A stretch of DNA of 64,000 nt, from the NCBI RefSeq assembly GCF_000143415.4, contig NW_003314274.1, forward strand, positions 1,966,623 through 2,030,622, given 5' to 3'. Position 1 is the stretch's first letter. Each line of letters opens with the position of its first letter. The notes under the pieces were generated by a model, which was not told the origin of the DNA, did not search any database, and saw nothing but the letters and a program-made list of their open reading frames with translations. Shown here one piece after another: positions 33,322-42,445 of the stretch. The position numbers and the translations under genes are program-made. The DNA comes from Selaginella moellendorffii (taxonomy: Eukaryota; Streptophyta; Lycopodiopsida; Selaginellales; Selaginellaceae).

Positions 33322-36300
33322 CTAAGAGAAGGTGACTTGAGCCACTCCATTCGACGCGAGAGCTGCGACCATCTCTGGAACTGTGACGAACACAATCACT
33401 GGATTTCCCGGAGACGCGGCCTGAGCAGCAGCAGCGGCAGCGATCTCGCCCGAGGACGAGGACGAAACCGGCACCACCATCACGCTCTCCAGCCCCAGCT
33501 GCGCCTTGATCAGCTCCAGGTTCTCCTCAAACACCCACCGCTCGTCGAATGGCAGCCGCAGCTCCAGCGCCTGCGGCCCGACCGACAGCGTCTCGTCCTT
33601 CTTGAACTTGACGAACGGCATGCACTTCTTCTGGATCTGCTTGAAGTCCCCGGACTGTCCCACCGAGCTCTCGCGCAGCCGGGCCAAGATCTCCGCGTCC
33701 GGAGTGAACGTCCTGCTGCCGCTGTCGTAGCACGACTGGAGAATCTTCAGGGACTCCTCCTTCCAGCCTTCGTACTTCTCGGCTACGTAGATCAAGCCCG
33801 CCAGTGGAGCCGGCGCTGCTGGAGGCGCTGCTGCTTGTCCCTTCTTGGCCTTCTTCGAGCCGGCCAGGTGCTTCTGCAAGGCCTTCCGGAAGTCGGCAAG
33901 GATGGACTGGAAGAACTTGTTCGCTCTCTGGAGGGTCAAGTCGGGAGTTCCTGAGGTTGGCCAGCCTGCCGTCACTGCAAATCCTTCCTGGTGAAAGATC
34001 TCCGATCGGACATACTCGGCGTAGTGCGGGCAAATTGGAGTCAGTAGCCGAGTCTGGACGTCCGCGAACCTGAAGATCAAGTCCCTGTTCATGCCCGAGG
34101 AGGAGCACGCCAACCGGTACTCGTCCCTGGCGATCTGGAGATCGTAGAAACCCGACTTGAGCGCCTCACGGAACATCAGAGCTTTGTAGTTCTTCTCTGT
34201 CTGGTTGATAGCAATGTTGATCTCGTTCTCAAACACGCGGTCCGCGAATGTAGTAGGGAGTCCCTTCCTCAGATCCTTTTCAGCAGCCATGAGCTCGTCG
34301 CTCATCCAGGCCATCTCCTTCGTCAGGCGTAGGATGGCGGAGTTTGCTGTCAGCTTGACGAAGTTTGCATCGTCGACCGAGTCTCCAGCGTCCGCCAGGC
34401 CGAACCTCGTTGCATCTGCCGAGAAGTCATTCACAGCGTCCCGAATGGTGAGGAAGTTCCCAGTCGACTTGGCCATCTTCTCCCCGTTCAGCAGCAGGAA
34501 ACCATTGCACCGGAACGAACGAGGCCACCTCTCCTCCGGGAACATGGCGGTGTGATTGTAGATGCTAAAAGTCAGGTGGTTCTGGATGAGATCCTTCCCA
34601 GAGACGCGCAAGTCGAACGGATACCAGTAATCAAATTCCTTCTTCATCCTCTGCAGAGTTTCAACCGGAATCTCGCTCTCTGGAAGAGGTCCCATGCCAA
34701 ACACGAAGTCCCAGACTTTCCTCGTCATCTGCTCGGGCTTCAGAGCATGGTCACCTTTGCCATACAAGTCCCCCTCCTGTAAGATATGTGCCACCGTGTA
34801 GTACGCCATGTAGATGGTCGAATCTGACAGAGACTCGATCAAAAAGTCCTGGTCCCAAGGAAACTTTGTGCCCAGCCCGAAAGAACGCGAGCAGGCCCAT
34901 TGGTTCAACCATCCAAGAGCGTGCTCGAACAAGCGCCTCGTTTCGTCACTGTAGAGCTCCATCTGCGTCAGGCATTTTTCCGCCTGTGACTTCCATTCCT
35001 CCTCACCATACTGTAAGTACCACTGGTCCGTCAAGGCCACCACACACTCGTCTCCTGACCTCGATATCACTTTCTTTTCGGGCTCGCTATAGATAATAGC
35101 TTGGCCGGACTCCACCAGCAACTTCTTGATCAGCGGCTTCGCCTCCTGGACTTTCATTCCGGCATAGTCACCCACCAGCATCTTCCCGTCTGTGAACCCC
35201 TTCAAGTACGTCATCTTCTTTGCAGCTTCCAGATCATCCCGGTTGTTCTGGCTCTTGATCTTCATGCTGATGCAGACCGCTTCCGCCGACTTGTCCCCGA
35301 ATTCCGGAATGTTGATGATGGGAATGACTTCGAAAGGTAGCACCCACTCGTCTCGGACGTTAAACTTCGCCCGCAGCCCAGGCTTCGACTTCAAATCCGA
35401 GAGTGCCATGTAGTCGTCGGGAGAGTCGCTTGGCACACTCGTCACAACTCCAGTACCTTTGTCCGTCTTGATGTTCAGCATCGGCAGCACGTAAACCACT
35501 GGATTCTTTGCAAGCGGAGAAACCACCGCCAAACCGATCAAGTCCTGTCCCTTGAGTTCCACCAGGCACGTCGGTTGCTGCGGAACCCGTGACAAGTTCT
35601 GATAAGCCATGTTCAAGGCAGCCCGAGCCGTCACCACGAAAACTTCCGTCTCGCTGACTTCATAAGCACCGTAGTCACCGTCTGCCAGAACCCATGCATT
35701 TGTTTGGCCATACATGGTCTCCGGCCTCAAGGTGGCAGCTGCCAAGAACACCTTCTTCCCTTCCAAAGCCTTGAGTTTCCCTGTGAAAGGAGGCTGGACC
35801 TCCATTTTGATAAGTACGTACTCTTGAGGACCCACACCCTCGCCGGAAGCTCGATCGTGGTCGGCACAAGGCTGCCTGTCCAGAGGAGAATAGATGGCAT
35901 ACCGCAAATCCTTGCCCACCTTCTTCTTCTCACGCAAGTGCTCAAACTGCCACCTTACGAATGAGTCGTAGTAAGGATTCGCCTCTGTGGTGATGAAAGA
36001 GCGTCTCCAGTCACAGCTCAGGCCGAAGAACTTCAAGTCGTTCTTGGCGATGGGCGGAAAATACTCCAGCCAGTAGAGTGGATCCCGGAACTTGGCAATC
36101 TCATCGTCCTCCAGACCCAAAGACCTCATGATCGTCCACTGATACTTGGAAGCACCGGACTTCGCCACAGCCTTGCTTTTCTTTGCTTTGAACTTCACCT
36201 CCACTGGAACCTCTTGAGTGGCCTCTTCTTTGTTCGCAACTGGAGCTGGAGCTTCTGCTGGAGCGTCGTCCGTCACCTCTGTAGGAAACACTGGAGGACA

Positions 36301-36648
36301 CCCAAATTCTTCGCTCTCGCGGACCAGCTTATCGGCACAAGCCTTGATCGGCATCCCTGTGCAGTGAAATCCCATTGGCAGCAGCACCTTCGTGCCACAA
36401 AGCCTCTGGAACGCCGCGGAGAACTCTAGCTTGGAGAGCGAGAACGCGTGGCCCAAGTGAAGCGCCCCATTCATGTAGGGGTATGGAAAGTTCCCGAAAT
36501 ATTTCTCACCGGGCTTGGGCGGCTCGTCGCTCGCATCGACCTCGAAGACCTTGGCGTCCTCCCATCGCTTCTGGATAATCGTCTCGATACCCAGCAGCTT
36601 GTCACGCCGCTCGGTGCTCATCTTCTTCTCGGCGCCATCGCTGGCCAT
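33322..36648 (-). CDS. Cytosolic leucyl-tRNA synthetase
   Basis: One coding exon of 1,108 aa, the length of eukaryotic cytosolic LeuRS. The HIGH-type motif is NGALHLGHAF (about residues 55-64) and the KMSKS-type motif is GEKMAKSTGNF. The editing-domain region (LRPETMYGQTNAWV) and the archaeal/eukaryotic-type C-terminal extension are present. It charges tRNA-Leu in the cytosol. The ATG at 36648 (MASDGAEKKMSTERRDKLL) is preferred because the upstream in-frame codons lie in a likely 5'-UTR intron, with a GTGAGT donor at 36718 and an AG acceptor two bases before the ATG-containing exon. Lack of coding introns is unusual beside the intron-rich neighbours. A telo-box lies at 36818-36825. Confidence 0.97.
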   Translation of the reverse strand: MASDGAEKKMSTERRDKLLGIETIIQKRWEDAKVFEVDASDEPPKPGEKYFGNFPYPYMNGALHLGHAFSLSKLEFSAAFQRLCGTKVLLPMGFHCTGMPIKACADKLVRESEEFGCPPVFPTEVTDDAPAEAPAPVANKEEATQEVPVEVKFKAKKSKAVAKSGASKYQWTIMRSLGLEDDEIAKFRDPLYWLEYFPPIAKNDLKFFGLSCDWRRSFITTEANPYYDSFVRWQFEHLREKKKVGKDLRYAIYSPLDRQPCADHDRASGEGVGPQEYVLIKMEVQPPFTGKLKALEGKKVFLAAATLRPETMYGQTNAWVLADGDYGAYEVSETEVFVVTARAALNMAYQNLSRVPQQPTCLVELKGQDLIGLAVVSPLAKNPVVYVLPMLNIKTDKGTGVVTSVPSDSPDDYMALSDLKSKPGLRAKFNVRDEWVLPFEVIPIINIPEFGDKSAEAVCISMKIKSQNNRDDLEAAKKMTYLKGFTDGKMLVGDYAGMKVQEAKPLIKKLLVESGQAIIYSEPEKKVISRSGDECVVALTDQWYLQYGEEEWKSQAEKCLTQMELYSDETRRLFEHALGWLNQWACSRSFGLGTKFPWDQDFLIESLSDSTIYMAYYTVAHILQEGDLYGKGDHALKPEQMTRKVWDFVFGMGPLPESEIPVETLQRMKKEFDYWYPFDLRVSGKDLIQNHLTFSIYNHTAMFPEERWPRSFRCNGFLLLNGEKMAKSTGNFLTIRDAVNDFSADATRFGLADAGDSVDDANFVKLTANSAILRLTKEMAWMSDELMAAEKDLRKGLPTTFADRVFENEINIAINQTEKNYKALMFREALKSGFYDLQIARDEYRLACSSSGMNRDLIFRFADVQTRLLTPICPHYAEYVRSEIFHQEGFAVTAGWPTSGTPDLTLQRANKFFQSILADFRKALQKHLAGSKKAKKGQAAAPPAAPAPLAGLIYVAEKYEGWKEESLKILQSCYDSGSRTFTPDAEILARLRESSVGQSGDFKQIQKKCMPFVKFKKDETLSVGPQALELRLPFDERWVFEENLELIKAQLGLESVMVVPVSSSSSGEIAAAAAAQAASPGNPVIVFVTVPEMVAALASNGVAQVTFS

Positions 36649-36817
36649 CCTGGATCGATGAACAGAGAAAATGCGACTTAAACCACGGAAGATCTCTCGG
36701 CGAGTAAGAAAACTCACGTCGCGATGCAGCGAAGGATGCGACGTAGAGAGCCTCCCGTGTTGCCGCTACAGCAGCGCCGCCGCCGCCGCCGCCGTGCAGT
36801 GAAGCTCTCGTTCTCGT

Positions 36818-36825
36818 AAACCCTA
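36818..36825. promoter_or_regulatory. Telo-box upstream of leucyl-tRNA synthetase
   Basis: AAACCCTA lies about 100 bp upstream of the inferred 5'-UTR splice donor. A GCC trinucleotide run is nearby (36776-36793). Confidence 0.4.
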
Positions 36826-36949
36826 ATCCTCACTGGCAAGGCACCTACAATGGTCAAGGGTTCCATACCTATCTATCTTGAGCAAGGCGAGTCGCTTTCT
36901 TAATGGCTAAGCAATCTCTGGACGTGGGTAACGTATTTTCTCATGCGTT

Positions 36950-37115
36950 TTCTAGATTGTTACACAGTTCTTTTGCGAGGTAGAAGCGTCAGTCGACTGC
37001 ACAATCTTATGTTTTTCTTTTGTGCAGTCATTTCTACCTTGAGACTGATTTGTGCTATCATCCATCGTTGGTGATTCTCTAAAGTCCGTGGTTCTCGCAA
37101 GAAAATCCGGGCAGC
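36950..37115 (+). pseudogene. Snu114 fragment (exon 8 to exon 9)
   Basis: Blocks match the Snu114 gene in order: acacagttctttt, gaggtagaagc, cactgcacaatcttatgtttttctt, the tgtgcag acceptor, atttctacc, gagactgatttg, gctatca, tccatcgtt, ggtgat.ctcta and agtccgtggttctc. These correspond to about 30730-31025. The copy is shortened by deletions and has no frame. Intron sequence is included, so it is a DNA copy. Confidence 0.85.
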
Positions 37116-38320
37116 TTATTTAAATCCCTCAGTCTCATGGTTCTTGGGGGTGCTACTAGACCATGGAAACAGTATATGAATGAATGAATGAATGAATGAA
37201 GGAATGAAAGCTCATTCACCATGTTATATGGGAGTTACTAATTATTAAGAAAAGTTGATATGAAGTGGAAGCCACTTTTTATTCAATAATTATATATCAA
37301 AACTTTTGTGATAGTTTCAAACTTGCATTTGACTATTGATTTTAAATTATACTCTACAATAAACTCTTGGAGCTTCTTAACTAATTATATAGTTGGACTA
37401 TTAAAATAAATATGTTTGTAATTTATAAACACAAGATTAATCTTATTGCATATCAATCATTAGATGATAGAATAAAAAAGAATATACTAGAAATGGTTTA
37501 AGAAAGTTTATAAATTATAAATATAAGATTAATCTAAATGAATAACAACCTTTAGATGGTAGAATATCCTAGAATGTTCAAGCATATTCTAGGTATATTC
37601 ACTACCATACATAAGCAAACCAAAAATCACCAAGTTATTCAACCCTAAACCAAATAAATACATAATAAACGTGATATAAAAACCTTTAAATGTACTATAA
37701 TAGTAATTACTACTATGGTAAATTTAAAGAAGGGTACATCAGAGTTATTTTAGAAAAAAAAACCTTAACTTGTGAGGGAGATGTATTAGCCAAGAGTAAC
37801 TAGTTATACAATTGTTTACACATAAATGACTTTTTATATTATAATTAAGATTTTGATATATCAACCCAAAGACTGTCCATCACTCAAGACTTAATTTATA
37901 TTTGGCAGCTTATTGCTTTACATTCAATATACATAATATGAAGAAAGACACCTTAATTATCCATATTTTGGAAAGCTGAAAAGAGAATTATTGTAACGTA
38001 CATTTATTCACATGTTCTAAAAAATAAATTGCTGCACATTACATATTGATTTGCTTAATACTGTTTAGTATTATCTTTTGGAACTAAATAAACTAGAATC
38101 TAAAAGGTATAAAATGAAAATCTTCTATTGTTCTCTAGGAATCCAATTGATCAAATAGAAGCTTATAATTTATAAACAACAAACTAAAATATACTAAAAA
38201 GTGCTTTAGAAATTTTATAAATTATTAACATGTTTATAAATTATAAATACAAGATTTCCTCCAAGGTATGCTAATCTCTTCACTGCTTTGCTCGACACTC
38301 AATGCTCGCAACTCCAGGTT
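37116..38320. other. AT-rich island with (TGAA)n microsatellite, no gene
   Basis: A TGAA microsatellite (37177-37208) opens the stretch. The rest to about 38260 is strongly AT-rich, with repeated phrases such as tataaattataaatataagattaatct (twice, near 37414 and 37510) and tagaatatcctagaatg. No coding frame is seen. It resembles the islands at 11.3-13.3 kb and 41.6-42.2 kb. Confidence 0.6.
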
Positions 38321-38974
38321 TTAACCGAGCTTGCGCCGTATGTCTTACTGGCCGAGAAGCTGGGAAAGCTAGCCGTGCAGCTGGCAGCCGGCGGGGGCGG
38401 AGTCAAGGACGTAACCATCAGCTACACGTCCGCCCGGTCCCCGGACGATCTAGACACCCGGCTCCTCCGCGCGATGATCGTCAAGGGCCTGGTGGAGCCA
38501 GTGTCGAACGCCTTCATCAACCTCGTGAACGCGGACTACGTCGCAAAGCAGCGTGGCATCCGGATCAGCGAGGAGAGGCACCCGGCCGAGGGGGGGAGCA
38601 CGCAGGCCCAGCCGCTGGAGAGCATCGCGGTGAAGATCTCCAACGTGGAGTCCAAGTTCTCGAGTGCAGTCTCCGACGGTGGGAGGGTGGCGGTGGCGGT
38701 GGCGGGCAGCATCAAGGACGGCTCTCGCAGGTGGGGCAGTTTAGCATGGACGTGAGCCTGGAGGGATCGGTCATCAAGTGCAAACAGGTGGATCAGCCGG
38801 GGATCATCGGGAAAGTTGGCGGGCTGCTGGGGGAACGTGAACGTGAGCTTCATGAGCGTGGGGAGGAAACAGGCGGTGATGGCGATTGGCGTGGATGAGG
38901 AGCTGAGCAAGGAAGTGCTGCACAGGATCGGGGCCATCCCGGCGGTGGAGGAGTTCGTGTTTCTCAAGCTCTAG
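38320..38974 (+). pseudogene. 3-phosphoglycerate dehydrogenase C-terminal fragment (ASB + ACT domains)
   Basis: An intronless stretch encodes only the C-terminal third of a plant plastid PGDH. It begins at VLTELAPYVLLAEKLGKLAV and continues through KDVTISYTSARSPDDLDTRL to the ACT-domain end AIPAVEEFVFLKL. The substrate- and NAD-binding domains are absent upstream, where AT-rich DNA abuts. Two frame changes are needed, near 38730 and at the G-run near 38827-38835, and the ACT loop is shortened (VGRKQ). I read it as a 5'-truncated, decayed copy. The first frame (38288-38755) alone would encode an isolated 140-residue regulatory segment. Confidence 0.85.
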
Positions 38975-39101
38975 GAAGCTTTTTCTGCCACAGGAACCTC
39001 TGGAAGATCATCGCTCAAGCGAAGGGAATGAAAGTTCTATTCATTGTCCAGCATTGACTTCTTGTGTGAGTGAGAGCCAAGGTCCAATTTAGGGTCATTC
39101 C

Positions 39102-40417
39102 ATGGCGATGGCGAACGAGAAGGTGTGTGTCACCGGCGCTTCTGGTTTCCTGGCATCTTGGCTCGTGAAGCGGCTATTGGAGGAGGGATATCACGTCGTC
39201 GGGACTGTGCGCGATCCAGGTACATACAAACGAGAAGAAACATAGTCTAATTCTCTTGTTTGTGATACTAGACGATGCGAGCAAGATTTCCCACCTGTGG
39301 GAGCTTCCAGGGGCGACAGAGAGGCTGGAGCTCAAGAAGGCCGACCTTGTCACGCAAGGGGCCTTTGATGATATTGTTCAAGGCTGTCATGGAGTTTTCC
39401 ATGTCGCGGCTGCCGTGACTTTCAGCTACAAGGAGGATCCACAGGTAACTTTGCTTTGACTCCTTCGATTCGGTCTAGTCTTTACTGGTTGTTTTTGCTT
39501 TCGGTTCTTCCAGGCCGAGATTGTTGATCCATGCTTGCTTGGAACTCTAAACGTGCTCAATGCCTGCAAGAGATCCACAACAGTCAAGCGAGTGGTGTGC
39601 ACGTCATCCGTGGCTGCTGTTCGCGTGAGGAACGACTTCAAGCCCGATGACGTCTTGGATGAATCGGTGTGGAGCTCCCCAGACTGCTGCCGTGAGACTC
39701 AGGCAAGTGTCTTATTTCCAAGGGACCAATTCTTAAAAAGTTTTTGAAGTCTAGATGTGGTATGGTCTGGGAAAGACTCTATCCGAGCAAGCAGCACTCG
39801 AGTTTGGGAAAGAAAGCGGCATAGATGTGATCACAATCGCTCCCAGCTTAATCGCTGGAGAACTTCTCTCGTCCAGGCCCACCGCAAGCGCTGCCGATAT
39901 TCTCCGGCTGCTCCAAGGAAAGCCTTTCTATATCGGAAGAAAAAAGAGAGGACGTTTTTGAGATTCCAAACACAATGCAGGAGCCAAGCAGTGGATAGAT
40001 CACACTGGATACGTCCATCTCGACGACGTTGCTCAAGCTCACCTCCTCGCCTACACAAATCCCAAAGCCAGTGGAAGATATGTTTGCTCTGCTATCAACA
40101 TGAGTGCGATCGAGCTCGCCAGCTTCATGTCCAAGAGGTATCCCAAGCACAAAATCGCCTCTACCGACGAGTAAGATCACGCAAACAAAAATTTAGTTTT
40201 CTGTTGCTGTTTTATACTCATTCCTTTGCTTTCTTACAGGATCGAGGTCCGGTGGCCGGCAAATTTCAAGGGATTCAGCTCCAGAAAGCTTCAGGACGAC
40301 CTTGGGATCCAATTCAAGTCGCTGGAGCAAATGTTCGACGATTGCGTTGAGAGCCTGGAACGCAAGGGCCTCTTAGACGCAAGTAAGAGTAGATCGCTTG
40401 GCTCATTTCCTTCTTGA
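39102..40417 (+). CDS. DFR/cinnamoyl-CoA-reductase-like NADPH reductase (extended SDR) with a lesion
   Basis: Exons are 39102-39219, 39272-39444, 39514-39702, 39755-40170 (interrupted) and 40240-40417, about 357 codons. The NADPH-binding motif [21 protein letters not shown] is at the start. [16 protein letters not shown] and the catalytic YGLGK (YxxxK) follow, then [17 protein letters not shown]. This matches the DFR/CCR/anthocyanidin-reductase group, and substrate cannot be decided. An in-frame TGA at about 39959 lies between [10 protein letters not shown] and AKQWIDHTG. Removing 27 nt (39954-39980) by GT-AG would restore the frame, but such an intron would be abnormally short, so the gene may be broken. 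The third intron uses a GC donor (39703). Confidence 0.75.
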
Positions 40418-42445
40418 TCCAGGTAACGCAAGTGTGGCATGTATGGCTAGCAAAATAAGCACTATAGTCATGATCGAAGCACTATAGGTCCATCTTTACT
40501 GATTCTCCAGCTTTGCCAGCTCCAGGAGGAGCAAAGAGCGCTATTTTTTTAAAAATTACAAAACCATATCAATGAGCATGAAAACACACCCAATCGGCTG
40601 ATTTGATGAACTTGCTCTTGATGTGAACTATGAAACTGTGAGTGGTCTTGATGCAAGCTCCAGACTGGTCACACCTGATAAGAGAACCTGATGAAACTCC
40701 ACCGACGAGCGAACAATATGAAAGCACGCTCTAGACCGGTGTTATGAAAACCTGATAAGAGAATGAGATGAAAGTAAGGTCCAGACTGATGTAATGCAAA
40801 CCTGACAAGAGAACAAGATGAGAGCAAACTCCAGATAAGAGAGCAAACTCCATATCAGTGGAGGCCCTGGCATCTCAAGTGCTAAAGGAGCATGCTTAGC
40901 TAGAGTTTGATAGATTGAATCAAATAGTTATTGAATCTCAAATTTTATAAAATTTAAATCACTGAATCTTTACATCTATATCTACATGACAATTTTGCAT
41001 GCGACGGGGCTGGGTTAAGTTGTCTGGAAAAATGTTTGTTCTAGCTCGTCTACTGGAGAACCTACGGAAGAAAACAAACGATAGGATCGTGCTTGTATCG
41101 AATTATACACAGCATCTTCTCATCCTCGGGATCAGCCCTCTTCTTCCCCTGTTTGTGCAAAATCCAAGAGAGTTGAATCGATTCGACATCGCCCGTTCGA
41201 GAAACTTAAATCCATGTTGCTCATTTAAATGCGAAAGATCGAAGAGAAAGGAGAGAGACTCGTTTTTACATACGGGCGATTGAGCAATAGCTTCCTGAAA
41301 TCTCTACAAATCGATGCCACTCCCGGGCTGGAGGCGGCGGTGGCGCCGATGATGCCAAGATCATCACAGCATTTGCGCTGGCCGCCGGGGAGGACCGGCA
41401 TCTCATCAATTGGCCCGAAAGACCCAATGCACTCCTCATCGCGATCTCTAGTAGTTCACTGGCAAACAATCTTTCCTCCGATCGATCGATCGATCGACGA
41501 ACCGGGAACCAAATTTGAAGAGCGGCAAAAACCCGGGAGGGATTTCAAATCAAAACCTTTTGCCACGTAGGCGTCGCCAAGATTTTTAACCCCCTTTTGC
41601 TTAACTTTCATTTTAAATAATATTAAGAATAAACTAAAATAATACAAAGTAGAATATCCCAGAATCCAAACATATTCACGATTTAATTACTTTGATATCT
41701 TCTTTTTCTTTTGACAACCAAAAAGTGTCTCTTTGATTGAAGTAAACTTCTAGTTTCTATTGCAAACATTTGACCTCTTCTACTTATATTTCTAATTGAG
41801 AGTAGAGAGTTTGATGTTATAGATTCTTCTAATTCTTGTTGAGGTCTAGACCTTTGTCATTCACTATCCAATACTTATCTGTTTTTGATGATCTAAACTA
41901 ATAAATGACTATGCACATTAACTTATAAGCCAACTCTAAGCCTACTTTTAATAACTCAGAATTTCTATGCAAATGTTCACAAGATAAACCATATAACATC
42001 AATAACACAAGAAAATGGAAGATTTTCTCGTTTGTGTAGCATGGCCACTTCAGGTGAACATTAAAACAGTTTACCTTAGAATACTGTTCAAGATAGAAGA
42101 ATAACATGTAAAAAATAAGAACAATATCTTCCTAACCAATAGGAAAGCCTAGAATGTACCTGAAGATTCTATAAAGCAAACCATATTGAAATGTTTTAAC
42201 AGAGAAGTAGAGCTATAAAACAATTGATCAAGCGCTATTTGATGTGGTTCATGCTACGTTTACAAATTTTCGGACAGAGCGATGACACTCCCCTCCCGCC
42301 CAGCATTTGCGGAGCAATTTCTTCCAATCATTATATTCTACGATAGGATCTACCAATGCCTCAGTGGAAATGTGACGTGGCAAATTTCTAGGGTCAGGGT
42401 GATCGTTTAAAACACGCGTCGGATAGTTTTAGGACTTATCTGGGC
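40418..42445. other. Intergenic region with minisatellite and AT-rich DNA
   Basis: No supported gene. It contains a diverged minisatellite (40640-40865), a G+C-richer segment at 41290-41500 with only short frames, a GATC run (gatcgatcgatcgatc) near 41480, and an AT-rich stretch from 41590 to 42240. Confidence 0.5.
40640..40865 (+). repeat. Diverged minisatellite, unit about 50-58 bp
   Basis: Four imperfect units share a core of the form ctccagactggt...acctgataagagaa...gatgaaa. The unit starts are near 40655, 40725, 40777 and 40830. The last unit is truncated. Confidence 0.6.
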
